Part shown: positions 27,807-36,692 of the stretch, piece by piece
Numbering within the stretch: position 1 is the stretch's first letter
Layout: every line of letters starts with the position of its first letter
Assembly (NCBI RefSeq): GCF_005943945.1
Contig: NZ_CP040710.1
Location: 310,001-374,000, forward strand
DNA length: 64,000 nt
Source: Aggregatimonas sangjinii
GTDB taxonomy: Bacteria > Bacteroidota > Bacteroidia > Flavobacteriales > Flavobacteriaceae
Direction: 5' to 3'
Translations under genes and position numbers: made by a program
The notes under the pieces: generated by a model
The model's database searches: none
What the model was told of the DNA's origin: nothing
Seen by the model: the letters and a program-made list of their open reading frames with translations, nothing else

Positions 27807-30224
27807 ATGTATAGACTATTCCTGAAAATCGCAACGCGATATCTGATCAAGAACAAACTGTATTCCTTTATCAACATTTTTGGGTTGGCCGTTGGGGTAG
27901 CATCATTTATTCTGATCATGTTGTACGTGAATTACGAATACAGCTACGATACATTCGAAGGCAGCGAGAATGTGCAACGGGTGTATATGGACTATACCGA
28001 GGATGGCGTTTTTGTTCCCGGAGACGCGCAAACCTATAATCTAAGCGGGCCAACCCTCGAGGCGGCATTTCCTGAGATTCAGGAATTCGTAAGATTGGCG
28101 CACATGGACAATGTCACGTTTAAGTTCAATAATAAAAGTATCCGAGGAGAAAGAGGAGCTTTGGCCGATGCATCGATTTTTGAGGTGTTAGACTATGAGT
28201 TGACCGAAGGGGATGAGAATACGGTGCTAAAGGAACCTTACAGCATCTTATTGACGGCCTCTTTGGCTCAGAAAATTTTTGGGGACGAAGAACCGATCGG
28301 AAAATCGCTTTCTGTGGTTTATCGGGGAGAAACACTATTTAAAGTCAGTGGTATTTTGAAAGATATCGGGAAAAATACGCACATGAAGAACGATTTCCTG
28401 ATGTCTTTCAATACTGCCTTAACTTGGGAAGGCTATCCCGACAACCCCGAACAGAACTGGACTGGTAATAACCTCTTTACCTACATTAAACTTGATGAGA
28501 ATACCAATGTTGACATTTTCAAGCAAAAGGTCATGGACTTCAAAGTGGACGCATTGCCCTTCGAAAGACATAATATTGAACCCCTGGAAGATATTCATTT
28601 ATATTCCGATAAGCCCTATGAAGCAGAGGCGAACGGTAGCGCAAGTAGGGTGCGTTTTTTATTGGCGATAGCATTGATCATCATCATTCTTTCGTGGCTC
28701 AACTACATAAATCTTTCAACCGCCAAATCTTTGGAGCGGGCGAAGGAAACCGGGATCCGGAAGGTAGCGGGTGCCCAAAAGCCGCAAATCATCTTACAAT
28801 CTCTTTTAGAATCGTTGCTTTTGAACGGTACCGCAATTGTTATAGCATTGGCTATCGTACTAATCGTATTGCCCGTTTTCAATAATTATATCGGTAAGGA
28901 ATTGACCGTAGGTCTCTCGAACCTTAAGGACTTTTTACCGATGATAGGCTTTATTCTATTCGGGACTTTAGTATCGGGAATATATCCTGCTTTCGTGCTA
29001 AGCAACTATACTCCTGCCAAGGCGTTGAAGGGAAAAATCAGCACGTCGGGAAGTGGCGTGGTCATACGTAAGGCATTGATTACTGGCCAGTTTTTAGCAA
29101 CCATCATATTGCTTACAGGCACTATCGTGGTGACCAAACAAATCAATTTTCTTCAAGACCAGCCGATTGGTGCGAATCTCGATCAAGTCGTTGCCTTAAA
29201 TGGAAAAATAATTAGCGGGAGTCAAGATTCTCTGGCAAATACTGATTTCGAAATACTGGAAAGAGAGTTGAAGAAATTACCCTTTGTAAAAGGTGTAGCC
29301 CTTGCCCAAACATATCCAGGCGGTGATTACAACAATTTGAATTCAGGTGTTGGGATTACATTTCCCGACGGAACGAGGGACGATAAGCGAATATGGTACA
29401 ACTACGCCGTTCAACCAGATTATTTTGAGGTAATGGAAATGGAGTTTGTTGCAGGAAGTCCTTTTCGTAAAACCTCTGAAGGATACAGCAACAGCATCGT
29501 CATGAACGAGCGGTTCATCAAACATATGGGAATTGGCAATGCGAAAAAGGCCGTAGATAAAATAGTAAAAATGGGAGGCGAAGATTGGATTATTAAGGGA
29601 GTCATCAAGGACTATCACCATTTTGGTCTAAAGACTGGGATCGAACCCTTTATTTTACGCCATGCTACACAAAGAAGTAATCTTTTGGTGAAACTCGATC
29701 AAAAAATACTGTCCACTATGGGAATGACCACGGCACTTTCCCAAATTGGAAATATATGGAAGGAAATAGCTCCGGAAAGCACATTCGACTATACTTTTCT
29801 TGACCAAAATTTCGAAGCACAATACAATGAGGACAAGGCCTTCGGGTCGGCATTCCAGATTTTTACCATACTGGCGATATTGATAGCATCAATGGGCCTT
29901 TTTGGCCTCACCTCGTACACCATATTACAACGTAAAAAAGAAATCGGTATCCGAAAGGTCAATGGTGCAACGATCGCTCAGATTTTAAGTCTTTTAAACA
30001 AAGATTTTGTACAATGGGTCGGTCTTGCATTTCTCATAGCGATACCCATTTCTTGGTATATCATGCACTCTTGGTTACAAGGGTTTGCCTATAAAACTGC
30101 AATGAGCTGGTGGATTTTTGCCTTGGCAGGGATAACGGCATTGTTCATCGCCTTGCTAACGGTGAGCTGGCAAAGCTTTAGGGCGGCAATGGCGAATCCT
30201 GTGGAAGCATTAAAAGAAGAATGA
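27807..30224 (+). CDS. FtsX/MacB-like ABC transporter permease, copy 7
   Basis: 805 residues, MYRLFLKIATRYLIKNKLY. First coupling loop ERAKETGIRKVAGAQ near 309; second loop QRKKEIGIRKVNGAT near 709. It has IIKGVIKDYHHFGLKTG in place of the usual KDFHYESL. Its C-terminus, NPVEALKEE, departs from the NPVKSLRTE seen elsewhere. The leader ATCGAGAACC before the ATG is close to the array consensus. A MITE-like element and then the DUF2807 gene follow, so this copy may end one transcript. Confidence 0.9.
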   Translation: MYRLFLKIATRYLIKNKLYSFINIFGLAVGVASFILIMLYVNYEYSYDTFEGSENVQRVYMDYTEDGVFVPGDAQTYNLSGPTLEAAFPEIQEFVRLAHMDNVTFKFNNKSIRGERGALADASIFEVLDYELTEGDENTVLKEPYSILLTASLAQKIFGDEEPIGKSLSVVYRGETLFKVSGILKDIGKNTHMKNDFLMSFNTALTWEGYPDNPEQNWTGNNLFTYIKLDENTNVDIFKQKVMDFKVDALPFERHNIEPLEDIHLYSDKPYEAEANGSASRVRFLLAIALIIIILSWLNYINLSTAKSLERAKETGIRKVAGAQKPQIILQSLLESLLLNGTAIVIALAIVLIVLPVFNNYIGKELTVGLSNLKDFLPMIGFILFGTLVSGIYPAFVLSNYTPAKALKGKISTSGSGVVIRKALITGQFLATIILLTGTIVVTKQINFLQDQPIGANLDQVVALNGKIISGSQDSLANTDFEILERELKKLPFVKGVALAQTYPGGDYNNLNSGVGITFPDGTRDDKRIWYNYAVQPDYFEVMEMEFVAGSPFRKTSEGYSNSIVMNERFIKHMGIGNAKKAVDKIVKMGGEDWIIKGVIKDYHHFGLKTGIEPFILRHATQRSNLLVKLDQKILSTMGMTTALSQIGNIWKEIAPESTFDYTFLDQNFEAQYNEDKAFGSAFQIFTILAILIASMGLFGLTSYTILQRKKEIGIRKVNGATIAQILSLLNKDFVQWVGLAFLIAIPISWYIMHSWLQGFAYKTAMSWWIFALAGITALFIALLTVSWQSFRAAMANPVEALKEE

Positions 30225-30315
30225 AATCGAATGATCCGGCCGAACTGAATCGAATACCCTAAAACGAAATAGGAACCGATTAATTTTTTACTGAAAGTAA
30301 ATTTGAAGAACTAAG

Positions 30316-30501
30316 AGACTGTTTGGAAATATGTCGTTAGTCCGGAAGCATCGGGAGTTATGGTCCATTTTTGATGCATTATGAGGCAAAATTTTTGAGC
30401 ATCCGCCCTTGGCGGACGGTCAACCCCGAAGGCTCGGGGTTAACGAAATAAGGCGCAAAAAGAGGCCCTAAGAAAATAAGCGAGATATTTCCAAAGAGTC
30501 T
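30316..30501. mobile_element. 186-bp MITE-like element with terminal inverted repeats
   Basis: The ends AGACTGTTTGGAAATATGTC (left, 30316 on) and its near-complement ending TTTCCAAAGAGTCT (right, to 30501) form inverted repeats of 21 bp with 19 matches. CTAAG lies directly outside the left end and ATAAG outside the right, a possible TAAG target duplication. The inside is non-coding. It holds two strong palindromes, CCGCCCTTGGCGGACGG near 30402 and AACCCCGAAGGCTCGGGGTT near 30422, and looks partly self-complementary over its length. There is no transposase here, so it would be non-autonomous. Confidence 0.6.
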
Positions 30502-30531
30502 ATAAGGAAAAACATTACAAAATACAACTCC

Positions 30532-31260
30532 ATGAAAAAACGAACAACCATTGCTGCACTACTCATCTGTATCATCACGACCACCGCACAGAAAAGAATA
30601 AAGGGCAGCGGTAATGTGGTGACCATCGAAAGGTCCACTACCGACTATGACGGTATTTCCGTCGGTGGTTTCTACAATGTTGAACTGGTCGCAGGTAACG
30701 AAGGTACAATAGCACTCACGGGTGAGGACAACATCTTAAACCATATCGAAACCGAGATAAAGGGGGGTATACTGGTCATAAAAGCTAAGGACAATAAAAA
30801 CCTTGTGCCTTCCCGAGGTGAAGGGGTGTTGATTACGGTTCCTTTTAAGAACATAACTTCAATAAGGGGCTCGGGCTCAGGAAAAATTATCGGTAAAAAG
30901 ACCGTTGACACGAAAAACCTAAAGATTCAAACCTCGGGCTCTAGACATTTGGAATTGAATGTTAAAAGTAATTCGGTCTCGGTATCCACATCAGGTTCAA
31001 GTAACGTACAGTTAAGCGGAATGACCGACAAACTGGAGATTCGATCTTCGGGATCCTCGAATGTGGATGCCTATGAGCTGGTGGCAGAAGAGGCGACGAC
31101 AACGGCATCGGGCTCTTCGGATGCAAGAATAAATGTGCAAGAATCGATCAAGGCCAGAACTTCAGGTTCTGGACAGGTGCGTTATCGGGGTAATCCACGT
31201 AAACTAGATACCAGAAGCTCGGGTTCTGGAGAAGTTGTCAAGGAGAAAGAGGAATTCTAA
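30532..31260 (+). CDS. exported head GIN domain protein (DUF2807)
   Basis: 242 residues. N-terminal signal peptide (MKKRTTIAALLICIITTTA). The mature part is a right-handed parallel beta-type domain of repeated units with SGSG/SGSS turns (GSGSGKI, TSGSRHLEL, SGSSNVQL, SGSSNVDA, SGSGQVRY, SGSGEV), typical of DUF2807 proteins, which begin GSGNVV as here. The family's function is unknown; the proteins are thought to be periplasmic or surface-attached. It sits between permease copies 7 and 8 on the same strand and ends 13 bp before copy 8, so it is probably co-expressed with the array, perhaps as an envelope-stress protein (inference). Confidence 0.88.
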   Translation: MKKRTTIAALLICIITTTAQKRIKGSGNVVTIERSTTDYDGISVGGFYNVELVAGNEGTIALTGEDNILNHIETEIKGGILVIKAKDNKNLVPSRGEGVLITVPFKNITSIRGSGSGKIIGKKTVDTKNLKIQTSGSRHLELNVKSNSVSVSTSGSSNVQLSGMTDKLEIRSSGSSNVDAYELVAEEATTTASGSSDARINVQESIKARTSGSGQVRYRGNPRKLDTRSSGSGEVVKEKEEF

Positions 31261-31273
31261 AAACGGGAAAATC

Positions 31274-33688
31274 ATGCTTAAAAACTATCTAAAAATCGGT
31301 TGGCGAAACCTTATGAAGGATAAAACCTTTACCTTTTTGAACGTGGTTGGCCTTTCCGTCGCCTTTGGAGTTGCCATTTTACTATCGATGGCTGCTTTTT
31401 TTGACCTTTCGTACGATAATTTCCATGAGAACGGAGATCGAATTTATCAGGTGTATTCCACCCAACAAACCCCAAAAGGTCCGGAAGCGGGAACCAGCCA
31501 GCCGGCACCTTTTGCAGATGCACTGAGAAGCGAAGTACCCGGAGTCGATAAAATCACGCGTTTTTTGGAACAGGAAGCGCTTACGATTTACGGTGAGAAA
31601 GAAATCAATCTCAATGGCGTATGGCTCGACAGCGCGTTTTTTGAGATGTTCACATTTCCTGTTTTAAAGGGGAACAAGAACAATCCAATGCAAGAAAAAT
31701 CTTCGGTGGTCATCACTGAAGAAACATCCAATAAACTGTTCGGCAGTGCCGAGGCCATTGGCGAAACCATCGCTATCCTGATTGATGGAAAAGAAGAACC
31801 TTTTACCGTAGCCGCCGTGGTAGGGAATCACGACAGGCAGAACAGTTTGGAGTTTGAAATCGCGATTCCCTTCGAGAGCCATGCCGGTTACCTCGAAAAT
31901 ATGGAAACGTGGAATGCCCAGTACCATCAGGTTTTTATGCAATTGCAATCTGGTGTTTCTGCCCAACAGTTCGAAAAAAACACCCGTTCTTTTGTAGACC
32001 TACACTACAAAGAGACCATTGAAGATTTAAAACGCGATGGGGCAATAGCCGACTCGGACGGACAGTATCGTCAAATCGGACTGTTACCCTTGAAAGACGT
32101 TCATTTTGCTAGTTTTAGAAAGGGCTATGCTGAGGTCGTGCGAATTGTTCCTTATCTTATTTTAGGGGTGGCCTTTCTTATTTTGTTTATCGCCTGCGTG
32201 AATTTTATCAATATGAGTATTGCCAAAAGCGCACAACGGCTAAGGGAAATAGGCATGCGCAAGACCTTGGGCGCACAGAAAAAGCAGTTGTTTTTTCAAT
32301 TTTGGAGCGAAAGCCTCTTTGTGTTCTTAGCGTCGGTGGCCATAGGAATTCTTCTTTGTGCGTTGTTGATAGACAGTTTTAAGACGATGTTCCGTACCGA
32401 CATTTCTTTAGATATGTTGTCTTCCCCATTCGCGATACTGGGCATTTTCACGGTCGTATTTTTAATAACCCTTCTTGTTGGGGGGTATCCTGCCTTATCC
32501 TTAAGCAGATTGGGAACCATTCAATCCTTAAAGGGAAAGTTGGAAAGTTCAGGAAATAACCGTGTTCGTAATATTTTAATGGTAGTGCAGTTCGGGATTG
32601 CCATTTTGCTTATTAGTGGAACCTTGGTGTTATGGGGCCAAGTGGATTATATGCGGAACAAAGACCTGGGATTCGAAAAGGAACAGGTACTTTCTTTTCC
32701 CATAGACGGTAAAAAGAACAGTTATGAAGCCATTCAGTTGCTAAGGGAAGAGCTCGTGGGAAATCCTGATATTTTGAGCGTAACAGCTTCCAGCAATAAC
32801 CTGGGACGGGGAAAAGATGGAAGCCAGCACACTAGTATTTGGGGCTTCGATTATAAAGAAAGGGGGGTCAGTACCCATACTTTGGTGGTCGATTATGATT
32901 ATCTAGAGACCTTAGGCCTTGAACTCGTACAAGGTCGATCTTTCGATAAGAACTATGCCGGCGACACTCAAAGCGTCATTATCAATGAAAGTATGGCCCA
33001 AGAACTGGGCGAACCAGACCCCTTGTCCGCTTTCCTTCCAATGAGCGATAGTCTTAGATTACCGATTATTGGTGTCGTAAAAGATTATAATTTTCAGGAT
33101 GTTTCAAAATCGATCGAACCCCTGACCTTTTTCTTGGATAGGGATTCGGGTCTGTCATACGCCTTCGTAAAGGTGGCACCGGTTAATATGGCGAGTTCAT
33201 TTGAAGCCGTTGAGCGGGCTTGGAAAAAAATAGAGCCGAATGCGGAGTTTCTTGGATCATTTTTGGATGAAAATGTAGATCGTACCTTCCGAAGGGAAAA
33301 AACCATGGCCACCATGATAGCTAGCGGCTCTATTATCGCGATTGCCCTGAGCTGTATCGGGTTGTTCGCTATGTCGCTCTTGATAGTTGCACAGCGCACG
33401 AAGGAAATCGGGGTACGGAAAGTATTGGGCGCGAGTGTTTCCTCGATTACCGTTTTATTGACCAAAGATTTTCTGAAATTGGTTTTGATCTCTTTTTTCA
33501 TCGCCTCGCCCATAGCATGGTATTTTCTCAAGCAATGGCTTGAAAATTATGCGTATAAGATAGATCTAGGCCTATGGTTTTTTGTTGCAGCTGGCCTTTT
33601 GGCAATGGTGATAGCCCTGTTGACCGTGGGTACTAGAACGATCAGGGCTGCGATGCAGAATCCGGTAAAGAGTTTGCGAACGGAATAG
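31274..33688 (+). CDS. FtsX/MacB-like ABC transporter permease, copy 8
   Basis: 804 residues from ATG 31274 (MLKNYLKIGWRNLMKDKTF). The frame is open back to 31235, overlapping the DUF2807 gene, but the conserved paralog start and the leader AAAACGGGAAAATC put initiation at 31274. First coupling loop QRLREIGMRKTLGAQ near 320; second loop QRTKEIGVRKVLGAS near 709; C-terminus NPVKSLRTE. It has IIGVVKDYNFQDVSKS before the second FtsX domain. It is separated from copy 7 by the MITE-like element and the DUF2807 gene and followed by the second ATPase, so it may form a small sub-unit with them. Confidence 0.91.
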   Translation: MLKNYLKIGWRNLMKDKTFTFLNVVGLSVAFGVAILLSMAAFFDLSYDNFHENGDRIYQVYSTQQTPKGPEAGTSQPAPFADALRSEVPGVDKITRFLEQEALTIYGEKEINLNGVWLDSAFFEMFTFPVLKGNKNNPMQEKSSVVITEETSNKLFGSAEAIGETIAILIDGKEEPFTVAAVVGNHDRQNSLEFEIAIPFESHAGYLENMETWNAQYHQVFMQLQSGVSAQQFEKNTRSFVDLHYKETIEDLKRDGAIADSDGQYRQIGLLPLKDVHFASFRKGYAEVVRIVPYLILGVAFLILFIACVNFINMSIAKSAQRLREIGMRKTLGAQKKQLFFQFWSESLFVFLASVAIGILLCALLIDSFKTMFRTDISLDMLSSPFAILGIFTVVFLITLLVGGYPALSLSRLGTIQSLKGKLESSGNNRVRNILMVVQFGIAILLISGTLVLWGQVDYMRNKDLGFEKEQVLSFPIDGKKNSYEAIQLLREELVGNPDILSVTASSNNLGRGKDGSQHTSIWGFDYKERGVSTHTLVVDYDYLETLGLELVQGRSFDKNYAGDTQSVIINESMAQELGEPDPLSAFLPMSDSLRLPIIGVVKDYNFQDVSKSIEPLTFFLDRDSGLSYAFVKVAPVNMASSFEAVERAWKKIEPNAEFLGSFLDENVDRTFRREKTMATMIASGSIIAIALSCIGLFAMSLLIVAQRTKEIGVRKVLGASVSSITVLLTKDFLKLVLISFFIASPIAWYFLKQWLENYAYKIDLGLWFFVAAGLLAMVIALLTVGTRTIRAAMQNPVKSLRTE

Positions 33689-33695
33689 ACTGGGA

Positions 33696-33719
33696 AACAA
33701 ATGGGCCTGACCATTTGTT
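33696..33719 (+). terminator. 9-bp perfect hairpin after permease copy 8
   Basis: AACAAATGG, loop GCCTGA, CCATTTGTT, starting 7 bp after the stop codon. There is no following T-run, so a terminator role is uncertain. A palindromic-repeat-like piece (CTTGCCAGTAGGGGGACAGG) follows at about 33787, before the second ATPase gene. Confidence 0.45.
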
Positions 33720-33850
33720 GGTAAGTAGATTTCTAGGAATGAAATTAGAAAAGGAATATAAATTGATTCCCGTCTTTACTGAAACGAGCTTGCCAGTAGG
33801 GGGACAGGTTCAGTACAAGGATCGGGAATGACATAAAAAAACACAGATTT

Positions 33851-34525
33851 ATGCTACTACAACTAAACAACGTTTTTAAGTGGGTACAACAGGGCGGACA
33901 ACGGGTGTTCCTTCTAAAAGACATCAATCTTCAAGTCGAGGAAGGCGAGTTTATCTCCGTTATGGGCCCGTCGGGTTCCGGTAAATCCACCTTGCTCAAC
34001 GTCATCGGTATGCTCGACAGTTTCGATGAAGGGGAGTATAGTTTTTTGGATGAGCCCGTACATCAGCTTAAGGAAAAACATCGCTCCAATTTGTACAAGC
34101 AATACATCGGCTTCGTTTTTCAGGCTTATCACTTGATCGATGAGTTAACGGTCTATGAAAACTTGGAAATGCCCTTGTTGTACAAAAAAATGAAAGGTTC
34201 GGAGCGCAAGGCCATGGTGGCCGATATGCTCGACCGTTTTAATATCGTTGGTAAGAAAGACTTGTTTCCCACCCAATTGAGTGGTGGCCAGCAACAACTT
34301 GTGGGTGTGGCGCGTGCACTTATTACCAAACCAAAACTTATTCTAGCGGATGAACCTACGGGAAACCTGAACTCGAAACAAGGGGAAGAGATTATGGAGC
34401 TTTTTAAAGAGTTGAACGATCAGGGGGTTACCATTATACAGGTTACCCATTCCGAAAAAAATGCGGAATATGGTAAAAGGGTCATTCATTTGTTGGATGG
34501 ACGCAAGGTCGATGGGCTTGGCTGA
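33851..34525 (+). CDS. ABC transporter ATP-binding protein, second copy, variant signature
   Basis: 224 residues. Walker [10 protein letters not shown] at 39-47, Q-loop FVFQAYHL about 88-95, Walker B LILADEP at 163-169 and the H-loop QVTHSE are intact. Two normally constant positions are changed: the signature reads [14 protein letters not shown] instead of LSGGQQQRVAIARA (143 on), and the D-loop reads NLNSK instead of NLDSK (172-176). These sit at the ATPase dimer interface, so hydrolysis or coupling may be altered. It ends the efflux array, 162 bp after permease copy 8, and is a paralog of the 11906 ATPase. Confidence 0.92.
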   Translation: MLLQLNNVFKWVQQGGQRVFLLKDINLQVEEGEFISVMGPSGSGKSTLLNVIGMLDSFDEGEYSFLDEPVHQLKEKHRSNLYKQYIGFVFQAYHLIDELTVYENLEMPLLYKKMKGSERKAMVADMLDRFNIVGKKDLFPTQLSGGQQQLVGVARALITKPKLILADEPTGNLNSKQGEEIMELFKELNDQGVTIIQVTHSEKNAEYGKRVIHLLDGRKVDGLG

Positions 34526-34682
34526 AGCGGAACCTGTGTGTTCTCTTAAAAAGCGTCAACGTAATTTTGTAGATGCTATTTTTGAATATTTTGATTAGAA
34601 ATGGTACCAAAGCTCCTACTTCAAGTGCAAAACACAGGTTGAAATAGAGCACTGGTTTCGGTAGCTAGTTCCCGTTTCCAAT

Positions 34683-36419
34683 TTAATCGGTCCATTCAGG
34701 AATATCGCTATACCTGAAAGATGCCCCAAGGGCTTCAAAGTCCAATTTTTTAAGGTAATGCACTTTGGGAAGGTATTCCCCAAGGTGTCCGGTGTGTGTA
34801 TTCCCGCCCAAGAGTGTCTCATCATATCGCGAACCCGCCAAGTCTGCCGTAGCATAAGGTAACTCCTCTTCATGCGGGTTCGGACTTGATTCCCATTCTG
34901 GTCCTACGCTCAGCCATCTGAACGTTAACGATTGGTCCGAAGTAGGCCCCCAATTCACCCAGGTCACACCGTTTTCGGCAGTGGCGTTCGCTGGTCGGTC
35001 TTCGGGTCGTGAATAGACGATGATATACTTGCGGTTTTCGTCGATAATGATTTCGTCGTCCATGACCGAATGCATAGCTGAGCCCAAGGTTTTTCTAAAT
35101 ACGCTAACATCGTATCCCGTTATGCTGAAATAGCGCAACTGAGCGGTTTCCATAACGGGCGTACCGCCTCTTGTATCGGGAAAGGTGGGTAATTGACCAG
35201 TTAGTACGGCCACCTTTTGTCTGCCTAGGGACATGCCGCGTCCAATATAGGTTGCGTAATTGTTTCCGGTCGCAGATGGCTCATAATGATGGGGGGCAGG
35301 CTGAAATTCACCCCTGCCGGTAATACGTAAGTCTTCGTTTCGCACTTTTTGCATATTGGCTTCCGTAACCCATCCGTTCAACTGATAGACCCCCTCCAGT
35401 GAGCCTCTTAAAATCCCGAAGTTTTTATACCATCCCATCCCAGGTCCGATGGGTGCAGTGGGTTCAATTTCAGAAGTTTCAGCAGCAGGTTGTTCCAAGT
35501 TGGCCGTTTTCAGGAGACCGGAAAAGTCCGAATTAATGAAGTATTTCGTGCCGTCCGGTAGTTCATAATGAATTTTTGGAAGTGGTACACCGGCTGTAGG
35601 ACCCTTGTCGGTATCCGGGGCATAGTACCGAATCCATAAGCCACCCATATTCCATGGGCCTTTTCCATTGTATAGCGCATATCCAGTTCCTTGGCTCTGA
35701 AGGAAAGCACCATAAACCTTGCTATCCTCCATACGGTAAGGGGGTTTAAAATCAGGGTTGAGGCCAACGGGATCGCCATGGGCCAAATCGATTTCCACAC
35801 GATATTTTCTATTCGTGGCGCCCCGGTCCGCGCCTGGTAAAAAGGGATTGACATGGCCAGGTAGCGGATCGATATCCACATCGGCCAAGGATACCTCGGT
35901 AGGCCCCATGACCCTATTGGCGCAGAACGATTTGCCATCGAAAGGTGCTGTTACCTGAATACTAAAAAAACGCGCATAGGGGTAGTCCCCTTCGATAACT
36001 ACCTTCGTGCCAAATGGAGCCAGTACCGTACCTAGAAGTAGGTAGGTAACATGCGGATCGGGTATTCCCGATTTTACGTTCTGAAGGTCGACCGTAGCGG
36101 CTTCCCTTACGGCCCATTGGTTTGAAGCATCGAGATTTTCAAAGGGCTCGATAAAAAAGTCCTTATTTTGTTCAAAGTCAACACCTAATGGGATAAGCGA
36201 CTCGGGAATAGCGCTTCCGTTCTTGTTTTGAAAATAACCTTTTATGTAGGTCTCCAATCTGTCCGAAATAGCGATGGCTTCTTTCGTCAGTTCACTGGCG
36301 TTTACCTCTATTTCCTTTTGAATACGATCTTCCTTTTCTTCAAGAATAACTTGCGGTGTCTCGCAGGAAGCAACAAGTAGCAACAGGAAGAATAGAACAA
36401 TTTTTACAGGATAGGACAT
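34683..36419 (-). CDS. large lipoprotein of unknown function
   Basis: 578 residues. The lipoprotein signal peptide has a lipobox-like end (FFLLLLVASCETP, Cys about 19), so it should be anchored in the envelope. I do not recognise a family with confidence. The mature protein begins with a helical stretch (about 25-60), then a mostly beta region with aromatic-rich segments such as YARFFSIQVTAPFDGKSF, RKYRVEIDLAHGDP, LPKIHYELPDGTKYF, RYFSITGYDVSVF and TFRWLSVGPEWESSPNP. The pattern YARFFSIQ and a paired repeat RYFSITGYD suggest two related beta domains, loosely like DUF1214/DUF1254-type proteins, but that is a weak resemblance. It is divergent from the Crp-like regulator at 36693, which might control it. 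Confidence 0.75.
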   Translation of the reverse strand: MSYPVKIVLFFLLLLVASCETPQVILEEKEDRIQKEIEVNASELTKEAIAISDRLETYIKGYFQNKNGSAIPESLIPLGVDFEQNKDFFIEPFENLDASNQWAVREAATVDLQNVKSGIPDPHVTYLLLGTVLAPFGTKVVIEGDYPYARFFSIQVTAPFDGKSFCANRVMGPTEVSLADVDIDPLPGHVNPFLPGADRGATNRKYRVEIDLAHGDPVGLNPDFKPPYRMEDSKVYGAFLQSQGTGYALYNGKGPWNMGGLWIRYYAPDTDKGPTAGVPLPKIHYELPDGTKYFINSDFSGLLKTANLEQPAAETSEIEPTAPIGPGMGWYKNFGILRGSLEGVYQLNGWVTEANMQKVRNEDLRITGRGEFQPAPHHYEPSATGNNYATYIGRGMSLGRQKVAVLTGQLPTFPDTRGGTPVMETAQLRYFSITGYDVSVFRKTLGSAMHSVMDDEIIIDENRKYIIVYSRPEDRPANATAENGVTWVNWGPTSDQSLTFRWLSVGPEWESSPNPHEEELPYATADLAGSRYDETLLGGNTHTGHLGEYLPKVHYLKKLDFEALGASFRYSDIPEWTD

Positions 36420-36692
36420 AGCTAGGAATTTAAGAAGTATTTGAAAATGCTACTTTCTAAAACTATACCATACTGGCATATAGTGCCGAAAGGATCAGAA
36501 ATTCGTTCAAGCACCCCTTTTTTTGATATAAATCAAGAAAAAAGAGGGCTAAAGCGAGTTCTCGCCCTATCAATACTTACTCTTTATGCTTATTTTGGCC
36601 TAACGAATTTTCTTTTTTCGAAAGCCATTCGTTTCATTTTCCCAAAGGGCCGAGCGCAATGAAACGAAGCTCTTGACCATAACCTTTCTTAT

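Noticed and set aside
36441-36662. 73-codon plus-strand frame before the Crp-like gene
   Set aside because: No recognisable motif and unlikely residue make-up; it fills the divergent promoter region of two real genes.
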